Origin: an uncultured Oscillospiraceae bacterium
GTDB taxonomy: Bacteria > Bacillota > Clostridia > Oscillospirales > Oscillospiraceae
Direction of reading: 5' to 3'
Assembly: GCA_944385065.1 (NCBI GenBank)
Contig: CALWVX010000130.1
Location: 1-5,052 of the forward strand
Length of the DNA stretch: 5,052 nt
The notes under the pieces were generated by a model that was not told the origin of the DNA, did not search any database, and was given only the letters and a program-made list of their open reading frames with translations. The position numbers and the translations under genes are program-made. Below are positions 1 through 5,052 of this stretch, in pieces (the first letter of the stretch is position 1; each line of letters begins with the position of its first letter).

Positions 1-114
1 GTATTTGTGCTGCCCTACTCGGCCATCACCATCTTCATTCCCGCCGGGATCGCCTTTGTCGCGGTCAGCCTGGCCACGGAACACAAAACCGGGATCGCCG
101 CGTCCGCAAAATAA
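1..114 (+). CDS. C-terminal end of an unidentified membrane protein (5' partial)
   Basis: Frame 1 is open from the first base to a TAA at 112-114 and gives the last 37 residues of a protein whose start lies before the window. The visible part begins VFVLPYSAITIFIPAGIAFV and continues with a hydrophobic run to about residue 25. It then ends in a short polar tail (ATEHKTGIAASAK). This looks like a final transmembrane helix followed by a short cytoplasmic tail, so an integral membrane protein such as a transporter is likely. I do not recognise the family from so little sequence. A strong hairpin begins 26 bases after the stop, which supports this being a real gene end. Another frame across the same bases (5-334) gives a Pro/Arg/Ser-rich product that runs through the hairpin and is not credible. 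Confidence 0.72.
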   Translation, partial: VFVLPYSAITIFIPAGIAFVAVSLATEHKTGIAASAK

Positions 115-139
115 AATCGGACCTCACACTCTCCTTTCA

Positions 140-175
140 GCCCACAGGGACATCCTCCGGGATGTCCCTGTGGGC
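140..175 (+). terminator. Probable intrinsic terminator after the upstream membrane-protein gene
   Basis: A perfect 15-bp inverted repeat (arms 140-154 and 161-175, loop CTCCGG) begins 26 bases after the TAA at 112-114. It is followed by GTTCTCC, a poor U-tract, so termination may be weaker than at the hairpin after the next gene. On the opposite strand there is no T-run after the stem. The position just past a stop codon makes a terminator the best reading. An RNA-stability hairpin is the alternative. Confidence 0.62.
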
Positions 176-195
176 GTTCTCCGTCCCGATTTCCT

Positions 196-251
196 CTCTT
201 CTGCTTCAGCGGTGCGAAGCACCGCGCGGACCGCGGGGGCGGCAGAAAGAG
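196..251 (+). other. Structured intergenic segment (nested inverted repeats)
   Basis: This stretch of the 311-base gap between genes can fold on itself. The inner hairpin is a perfect 7-bp stem, GCGGTGC (209-215) and GCACCGC (219-225), with a GAA triloop. An outer stem pairs TTCTGC (199-204) with GCAGAA (242-247) and can be extended by CTC (196-198) with GAG (249-251) around a bulged A. No T-run follows, so it is not a classic terminator. It could be the folded leader of an unseen small RNA, a protein-binding site, or chance folding in GC-rich DNA. I do not recognise a known riboswitch. Confidence 0.25.
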
Positions 252-329
252 TGCCCCGCCGGGCTCAGGTTTTCCGGGGGACTGCTTTTATTTCCGGCCC
301 GGCCGCTTTTCTTTTCCCCCGGGCTGTTG

Positions 330-335
330 TATGAT
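330..335 (+). promoter_or_regulatory. Weak -10 candidate (TATGAT) upstream of the YihY-family gene
   Basis: TATGAT matches the sigma-A -10 consensus at five of six bases and lies about 90 bases before the ATG of the YihY-family gene. The hexamer 17 bases upstream (TTTTCT, 307-312) is a poor -35. It would give a leader of roughly 85 bases. It competes with the extended -10 at 395-403. Confidence 0.25.
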
Positions 336-394
336 AGCCTCAAGGCAGGGGCCGGGCCAACCGACGGAATTTTCCCTTCTTCGCCCGGCCCCTC

Positions 395-403
395 TGTTAC
401 AAT
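395..403 (+). promoter_or_regulatory. Extended -10 candidate (TGTTACAAT) for the YihY-family gene
   Basis: TACAAT at 398-403, with TG one base upstream of it, forms an extended -10 element, a type that can work without a good -35. The -35 region (about 375-380, CCTTCT) is indeed poor. Transcription would start near 410, leaving a very short leader made up almost wholly of the Shine-Dalgarno site. If this promoter is used, the in-frame ATG at 402 cannot be the start codon. Confidence 0.33.
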
Positions 404-410
404 GCCAAGG

Positions 411-418
411 AAAGGAGG
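411..418 (+). promoter_or_regulatory. Ribosome binding site that fixes the YihY-family start at 426
   Basis: AAAGGAGG is a near-perfect anti-16S match with a 7-base spacer to the ATG at 426. Two in-frame ATGs further upstream (162 and 402) have no such site. This decides the start in favour of 426. Confidence 0.85.
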
Positions 419-425
419 CCCCCCT

Positions 426-1292
426 ATGCTCCGAACCCTGCTCTCCCTCCCCCCGGTCTCCTTCATCTGGGAGACCGCCCGGCTGTGCGGCCGGGTGGGG
501 GTGTCCCGCTCGGCCGCCGCCCTGTCCTATTTTCTCATTCTCACCCTGTTTCCCATGCTGGTGTGCGTCAACGCCCTGCTGGGTCTGTTCCACGGGAGTC
601 TGGAGGAGGTGCTGCTGTCTCTGGACCAGTTCTTTCCCCCGGAGGTGCTCTCCATTCTGGCCGACTATCTGAGCTATGTGGCCCGGGTCCAGTCCCCCGC
701 CCTGGCGGCGGCCAGCCTGTTCACCATCGTCCTGTCAGCCTCGGCGGGGCTGCGCACCCTGCTGCTGACCATGGACGGGCTGTATCAGGTGGAGAATCTC
801 CACTCCCTGCGCCGGCTGGTGGTGAGTGTGGCCCTGTCCCTGCTGTTCCTGGCCACCGTCTATCTCTCCATCGCCGTCATTCTGACGGGAGACTGGTTTT
901 TCCACCTGCTGGAGACCAGCCTGCCCGGCCCCGCGGTCCCGCTGCTCCCCCTGTCCGCCCTGGGGAGGCTGTGGGTGTGGCTGCGCTATCTGCTGCTGTT
1001 CTGCTTTGTGCTGCTGCTGGTGCTCATGGTCTACCGGGCGGGCACGCCCCGGGGCGCGGCCCGGCGGGGAATCGTCCTCCTGTCCGCCCTGGGAGCTGCC
1101 CTGGCCATTGTGGCCGCCTCAGCCCTCTTCTCCTGGTTTATCGGCCTGTCCTCCCGATACGCCCTGGTCTACGGCTCTCTGGCCTCTCTGATCGTGCTGC
1201 TGGTCTGGCTGTACCTGTGCTCCGCCATCCTGCTGGCGGGGGCGGCGGCCGGACGGGTGCTGGACCGGCGGCTGTCCCGCCGCGCCTCATAA
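426..1292 (+). CDS. YihY/virulence factor BrkB family inner-membrane protein
   Basis: This is a 288-residue integral membrane protein of the YihY/BrkB family, which was once misnamed ribonuclease BN. Family members sit in the cytoplasmic membrane with about six helices, and their molecular function is not settled. Hydrophobic segments lie at about residues 31-54, 92-112, 131-152, 186-202, 216-240 and 245-266, which fits the family. Two recognisable family blocks are present: AAALSYFLILTLFPML (31-46) in the first helix and YGSLASLIVLLVWLYL (249-264) in the last. The length is normal. The C-terminus is short and basic (RVLDRRLSRRAS). The final-helix motif usually written GAE followed by an Asn is absent here, replaced by AGAAAG. 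The start is set by AAAGGAGG seven bases upstream. The gene stands alone: it is preceded by a probable terminator and followed within 6 bases by a strong one. Family assignment is firm; any physiological role would be a guess. Confidence 0.93.
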   Translation: MLRTLLSLPPVSFIWETARLCGRVGVSRSAAALSYFLILTLFPMLVCVNALLGLFHGSLEEVLLSLDQFFPPEVLSILADYLSYVARVQSPALAAASLFTIVLSASAGLRTLLLTMDGLYQVENLHSLRRLVVSVALSLLFLATVYLSIAVILTGDWFFHLLETSLPGPAVPLLPLSALGRLWVWLRYLLLFCFVLLLVLMVYRAGTPRGAARRGIVLLSALGAALAIVAASALFSWFIGLSSRYALVYGSLASLIVLLVWLYLCSAILLAGAAAGRVLDRRLSRRAS

Positions 1293-1297
1293 TGTTC

Positions 1298-1347
1298 GCT
1301 CCCCCTCCGGATGAAAGCCGGAGGGGGAGCTGTTTCCCCGCTTTTTT
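1298..1347 (+). terminator. Intrinsic terminator after the YihY-family gene
   Basis: A perfect 13-bp GC-rich stem (GCTCCCCCTCCGG at 1298-1310, its complement at 1318-1330) has a 7-base loop ATGAAAG. It is followed by TGTTT and, ten bases on, a run of six T (1342-1347). It starts 6 bases after the TAA. The opposite strand has no T-run after the stem, so it works for + strand transcripts only. Confidence 0.88.
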
Positions 1348-1359
1348 CCCGCCGCGCCC

Positions 1360-1388
1360 TTTCCATCGGGCGGAAAATATGCTATTCT
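1360..1388 (+). promoter_or_regulatory. Sigma-A-type promoter for the large HD/nucleotidylyltransferase gene
   Basis: TTTCCA (1360-1365, four of six matches to TTGACA) is separated by exactly 17 bases from TATTCT (1383-1388), which also carries the extended -10 dinucleotide TG at 1380-1381. The site lies between the upstream terminator and the next start codon. It sits in an AT-richer patch of otherwise very GC-rich DNA. The predicted transcription start is near 1395, giving a leader of about 50 bases before the GTG at 1444. Confidence 0.6.
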
Positions 1389-1432
1389 ATCCATAAGGAA
1401 TGCTGTATTTTTTGCCCCATCGATTTGAGACG

Positions 1433-1438
1433 AGGTGG
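1433..1438 (+). promoter_or_regulatory. Ribosome binding site for the large gene (GTG start at 1444)
   Basis: AGGTGG, one base off AGGAGG, lies 5 bases before the GTG at 1444. An in-frame TGA at 1426-1428 limits the upstream extension to at most 5 codons. The only other upstream start, GTG at 1435, overlaps this site. The first in-frame ATG is 91 codons further in, so GTG 1444 is the best start. Confidence 0.7.
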
Positions 1439-1443
1439 TATTT

Positions 1444-4400
1444 GTGAACGACAAGCTGATCCGCCCTCTGAACCGGGAGATCGCCGCCCTTCTGGCGGCC
1501 CGCCCCGACTGCGCCCTCTCCGGCCGGAAGGTGTCCCAGGCCCTGTCCGGAACGCCGGGCTGGAGCCAGGGTCTCTCCGCCCTGCTCCCCATCCGGGAGC
1601 GGCTGGACTGTTCCCGGGTGCTGGAGCTCTGCGCCCCCGTGCTGGAGGCGCTGGGACTTCCGTCCCCGACCGAGGGCTGGCCCCTGTTCTGTTATGACTA
1701 CGTCCGCCGCCACATCATGTTCCGCGAGGCGGACTTCGCCCCTCAGGCCCGGCAGTACGGGGACGGTGCCGTGTTCTGCCTGGCCGTCCTGCAGGTGCTG
1801 CTGGACCGGGAGCGGGACGCGCTCCCCTTCGACCCCCTGCTGGACTTTCAGTTCCTGTCCCAGGAGGAGTACGACTCCTGCGACCTGGCCCGGGAGTACC
1901 GCCTGTTTCTGGCCGCCTGGCGGGATGAATTTCTCTATGAGATGATGCGCCTGGGGCTGGAGGTCACTCCCTTCCGCACCCTGAACCACATTGCCGGCGT
2001 CCACTATATCGCCATGGTGGGCGCCTGGGGGCTGAAGCGGGCCGGGACGGCGGTGGATCTGGCCCTGGTGTCCGCGGCGGCGGCCGCCCACGACCTGGGC
2101 AAGTTCGGCTGCCGGCCGGGGGAGAAGGTCCCCTTCCTCCACTACTATTACACCGACCAGTGGCTGCTGGCCCGGGGCATGGACGGGGTCAGCCACATCG
2201 CCTCCAACCACTCCACCTGGGATCTGGAGCTGGAGTCCCTGTCCGCCGAGTCCCTGCTGCTCATCTACGCCGACTTCCGCTCCAAGCAGACCCGGGACGA
2301 GCAGGGCCGGGAGAAGATCGTTCTCTTCCCCCTGGAGGACTCCTTCCAGGTCATTCTGAAAAAGCTGGAGAACGTGGACGCCCCCAAGAAGCACCGGTAT
2401 GAGTTCGTCTACGGCAAGCTCCACGACTTTGAGGACTACATGCGCTTTCTGGGGGTGGACGTGGACCTGACCGGGCAGTCCCAGCAGCCTGCCCCCCGCA
2501 AGGACCCCGCCCTGATGAACCCCCAGGAGACGCTGGACGGCCTGATCCGGGTGTCGGTGGACCACAACATCCGGCTGATGAACATGCTGTCCAACGAGCA
2601 GAAGTTCGGCAACATCATCGAGGCGGCCCGCTCCGCCAAGAGCTGGCAGCAGCTGCGGGCCTATCTGAACATCTTTGAGGAGTACTGCACCTATCTGTCC
2701 GCCCGGCAGAAGCGGCAGGCTCTGTCCTTCCTGTATGAGCTGCTGGTCCACCGGGAGGGCGACATCCGCCGTCAGGCGGGCGCTCTCATGGGCCGGATCA
2801 TCTCCCAGTTCCATCTGGTCTACCGCAAGCAGGTCCCCGCCGACGCCCCCAGCGATCCGGCGGAGGAGGTCCCCTTCACCCTGTGGGAGGAATATCTGAA
2901 GAAGTTCATCTTCCCCGACCACAAAATCCCCCGGCAGCAGCGCAACCAGATCGGCTATATCCTGAAAATCACGCTGGAATCCATGCTGATCCACGCCCGG
3001 CCCGGGGACATATCCCGGTTCCTGGAGGCTCTGTTCCGCTATTATGACGACCCGGAGAACACCGAGCCCGACACCGCCTTTATTCTGCTGGACGCTGCCG
3101 GGCACCTGCCCCCCAACTACTGCACCGAAGAGACCCGGGACAAGCTGCTGACCTTCGCCGCCCACTTCGCCGGGCTGGACAATCTGCGGCTTGTCACCGC
3201 CGCCCTGCAGTTTCTGCGGCAGACTCAGCGCAGTATCCCCCAGGATCACCCCCACATGGCCCGCATTGTGGAGATCGCCCGGGCGGTGCCCGGCCAGGAA
3301 CTGACCACCGTCTTTCTCAAGTGCCGCATCCTGCGCCGGGCCGGGCAGGACGTCGGGGCGCTGGAACGCATCCTCTATCAGGGGGACATCACCAGCGAGG
3401 TCTTCCTGGACAACCTGAAGAGCTCCACCCCCTGGGTGGTGAAGGTGGCCGGCGTGGAACTGCTCCGGGACCAGGTGGAACACGGCCTGCACACCCATGT
3501 GCTCCACATCGCCACCCACTTCTCCAATCTGGTCAAGGTGTCCGAGCGGGTGGTGGTCCGGCACACCGCCGGCGCCGCCCTGGTCAGCTGCCTGACCTCC
3601 CTGCGCCGGGACCAGCGCAACGAGGTGGTGGTGGAGCTGGGCAAGGGGCTGGAGATGGGCCAGTACGAGATCTCCAAGTACATCCCCCAGTACCTGGGGG
3701 AGGCCGCCCTCTATCTCCACCCCGCCGAGCTGGACGAGCAGGTGATCTGGCTGAAAACCCTGCTGGGCTCCCCCAACGACTCGGCGGTGTCCGGGGCGCT
3801 GAACACCATCGCCGTCCTGCTGCAGCACTACCCCTCCTACCGGGACCGCTTCTCCGAGGACAGCAAGGTCTATGAGGCCCGCCGGCAGGAGCTGCTGGGC
3901 ATGCTCCTCCAGGGGATGGCCCACTACCGCCCCGCCGTGCGCCAGGAGGCCCTGCTGGTCACCGGCAACCTGCTCTTCGAGAGCCCCATCCTTCTCATGG
4001 AGGAGAAGTCCCGCCTGTTCACCCTGAGCTACCGCAAGCTGCTCTACCTGATCCAGGAGGCCACCGCCCTGGACGACTCCATGACCTTCTTCTACCGGGC
4101 GGCCGCCCTGGCGGACATCTACCGGTTCATCTCCCTGTGGCGGCTGGACCACGGCTCCTTCTCCTTCGAGCCTCCCAAGAAGGTCGCCTTCTTCCCCGGC
4201 ACCTTCGACCCCTTCACCCTGTCTCACAAGGGGATCGTCCAGGCCATCCGGGACATGGGCTTTGAGGTCTACCTCTCGGTGGACGAGTTTTCCTGGTCCA
4301 AAAACGCCCAGCCCAGCCTGATCCGCCGGCAGATCGTCAACATGTCGGTGGCGGGGGACTTCCATGTGAACCTGTTCCCCATCGACATTCCGGTGAATTT

Positions 4401-5052
4401 AGCCAACCCCCGCACCCTGCGCCGGCTGGTGGAGCTGTTCCCCAATCAGAAGGTCTATATCGTGGTGGGCAGCGACGTGCCCTCCAACGCCTCCTCCTAC
4501 AAGGCCCCCTCCCGCCCCTGGTCCATCCACCGGATGAACCACATCATCTTCCGCCGGGCGGGGGAGCCCGAGCTGCCCAAAAACCTGCCCATCACTGGCG
4601 ACGTGATCCGGCTGCAGCTGCCCTCCCACCTGAAGGACATCAGCTCCACCCGCATCCGGGAGGGCGTGGACTCCAACCGGGACATCTCCAGCTTCATCGA
4701 CCCGGTGATTCAGGACTTCATCTATCAGAACGGCCTGTACCTGAAGGGCAGCCAGAACAAGCCCATGCTGGGCACGGGCGAGCTGGAGTTCAAGTGGCTG
4801 GGCGCGCCCGACCCCGCTCTGCTGGACGAAATCGCCGCCGCCCTGCCCGGTCTGGAGCCCATCCGCTCCTCCGTCACCCGGCAGGGGGACCGGCTGCTCA
4901 TTCTGCGCCACAAGGAGTCCCGCGCCGCGGTGGGCTATGTGACCTACCGCACCCTGTCCGCCTCTCAGCTGTTCACCGCCCTGGGGGACCCGGAGCTGGC
5001 CAACCGGGTGCGCCTGCGGGCCTCCGGACGGGTGCTGCTCATCACCTCTCTG
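1444..5052 (+). CDS. Large multi-domain protein: HD hydrolase, HEAT-like repeats, NadD-like nucleotidylyltransferase, putative GNAT start (3' partial)
   Basis: The frame is open for 1203 codons and runs off the window. Residues 1-178 form a helical N-terminal region I do not recognise. Residues about 180-290 are an HD-type metal-dependent phosphohydrolase domain: H182, the doublet H216-D217 in AAHDLGKFG, H251 and H256 in SHIASNHSTW, and D277 in IYADFRSK. All expected metal ligands are present. Residues about 370-890 are amphipathic helices resembling HEAT/ARM repeats, for example around 664-678, 704-720, 780-796 and 833-846. Residues 913-1098 are a Rossmann-type nucleotidylyltransferase of the NadD/CoaD superfamily: GTFDPFTLSHKG (919-930), a VVGSD strand-loop (1006-1010) and the C-terminal ISSTRIREG (1066-1074). 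From about 1111 a further alpha/beta region with strands LLILRH, AVGYVTYRTL and RVLLITSL resembles the first part of a GNAT acetyltransferase, cut by the window end. It is probably cytoplasmic, with no signal peptide or membrane helix. The gene has its own promoter and appears monocistronic at its 5' end. HD and nucleotidylyltransferase assignments are firm, HEAT is likely, GNAT is tentative and the substrate is unknown. Confidence 0.92.
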   Translation, partial: MNDKLIRPLNREIAALLAARPDCALSGRKVSQALSGTPGWSQGLSALLPIRERLDCSRVLELCAPVLEALGLPSPTEGWPLFCYDYVRRHIMFREADFAPQARQYGDGAVFCLAVLQVLLDRERDALPFDPLLDFQFLSQEEYDSCDLAREYRLFLAAWRDEFLYEMMRLGLEVTPFRTLNHIAGVHYIAMVGAWGLKRAGTAVDLALVSAAAAAHDLGKFGCRPGEKVPFLHYYYTDQWLLARGMDGVSHIASNHSTWDLELESLSAESLLLIYADFRSKQTRDEQGREKIVLFPLEDSFQVILKKLENVDAPKKHRYEFVYGKLHDFEDYMRFLGVDVDLTGQSQQPAPRKDPALMNPQETLDGLIRVSVDHNIRLMNMLSNEQKFGNIIEAARSAKSWQQLRAYLNIFEEYCTYLSARQKRQALSFLYELLVHREGDIRRQAGALMGRIISQFHLVYRKQVPADAPSDPAEEVPFTLWEEYLKKFIFPDHKIPRQQRNQIGYILKITLESMLIHARPGDISRFLEALFRYYDDPENTEPDTAFILLDAAGHLPPNYCTEETRDKLLTFAAHFAGLDNLRLVTAALQFLRQTQRSIPQDHPHMARIVEIARAVPGQELTTVFLKCRILRRAGQDVGALERILYQGDITSEVFLDNLKSSTPWVVKVAGVELLRDQVEHGLHTHVLHIATHFSNLVKVSERVVVRHTAGAALVSCLTSLRRDQRNEVVVELGKGLEMGQYEISKYIPQYLGEAALYLHPAELDEQVIWLKTLLGSPNDSAVSGALNTIAVLLQHYPSYRDRFSEDSKVYEARRQELLGMLLQGMAHYRPAVRQEALLVTGNLLFESPILLMEEKSRLFTLSYRKLLYLIQEATALDDSMTFFYRAAALADIYRFISLWRLDHGSFSFEPPKKVAFFPGTFDPFTLSHKGIVQAIRDMGFEVYLSVDEFSWSKNAQPSLIRRQIVNMSVAGDFHVNLFPIDIPVNLANPRTLRRLVELFPNQKVYIVVGSDVPSNASSYKAPSRPWSIHRMNHIIFRRAGEPELPKNLPITGDVIRLQLPSHLKDISSTRIREGVDSNRDISSFIDPVIQDFIYQNGLYLKGSQNKPMLGTGELEFKWLGAPDPALLDEIAAALPGLEPIRSSVTRQGDRLLILRHKESRAAVGYVTYRTLSASQLFTALGDPELANRVRLRASGRVLLITSL

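Noticed and set aside
162..425. In-frame N-terminal extension of the YihY-family protein from ATG 162 (or ATG 402)
   Set aside because: ATG 162 lies inside the terminator hairpin and the extension is low-complexity Pro/Gly/Ser. Neither upstream ATG has a ribosome site, whereas ATG 426 has AAAGGAGG at ideal spacing.
485..1396. A 303-codon + strand frame overlapping the YihY-family gene
   Set aside because: The product is Pro/Gly/Arg-rich, runs through the terminator hairpin and has no ribosome site; it is a frame shadow of the membrane-protein gene.
3321..3875. A 184-codon + strand frame inside the large gene
   Set aside because: The composition is Gly/Arg/Pro-rich and the frame overlaps the uninterrupted helical-repeat coding region, so it is a shadow with no independent support.
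1387..4365. A 992-codon open frame on the minus strand lying opposite the large gene
   Set aside because: It is rich in Gly, Gln, Val, His and Leu with no domain I can recognise, and it is antiphase to a + strand frame with clear HD and nucleotidylyltransferase motifs. High GC at third codon positions removes stops on the opposite strand, so the length is an artefact.
4399..4911. A 170-codon minus-strand open frame opposite the nucleotidylyltransferase domain
   Set aside because: It has the same antisense GC-skew composition and lies opposite the conserved GSD and ISSTRIR segments of the real gene.
1..5052. tRNA/rRNA genes, CRISPR arrays, insertion sequences, phage genes or att sites
   Set aside because: No cloverleaf-like segment, regularly spaced repeat, transposase-like frame, terminal inverted repeat or integrase was seen on either strand. 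The window reads as ordinary chromosome apart from the giant fusion gene.

Overview
The window is very GC-rich, with mostly G or C at third codon positions, AGGAGG-type ribosome binding sites and classic hairpin terminators. One membrane protein is typical of bacteria, and one very large multi-domain protein recalls the nadD/yqeK theme of Firmicutes. Together these suggest a high-GC member of the Firmicutes (Clostridia), perhaps an Oscillospiraceae-type gut bacterium such as a Flavonifractor relative. The taxonomic guess is inference from style, not from a marker gene.

Layout, all on the + strand: (1) 1-114 is the last 37 codons of an unidentified membrane protein, followed by a perfect 15-bp hairpin (140-175) that probably ends its transcript. 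(2) 115-425 is a 311-base gap with that hairpin, a second structured stretch (196-251), two weak promoter candidates and a strong Shine-Dalgarno site. (3) 426-1292 is a complete YihY/BrkB-family inner-membrane protein of 288 residues, closed by a 13-bp-stem intrinsic terminator (1298-1347). (4) 1360-1388 is a good sigma-A-type promoter. (5) 1444 to the window edge is one uninterrupted frame of at least 1203 codons. It encodes an HD-hydrolase domain, a long helical HEAT-like middle, a NadD/CoaD-like nucleotidylyltransferase domain and the beginning of what looks like a GNAT acetyltransferase domain. The gene is cut by the window end.

The three genes appear to be separate transcription units, because a terminator lies after each of the first two and the large gene has its own promoter. 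I see no sequence reason to link their functions. The most interesting object is the giant protein. It places a metal-dependent HD phosphohydrolase and a nucleotidyl-transferring domain in one chain, which recalls the nadD-yqeK gene pair, but separates them by roughly 600 residues of helical repeats and adds another domain after them. Its substrate cannot be read from the sequence. I found no tRNA, rRNA, CRISPR array, insertion sequence or phage gene.
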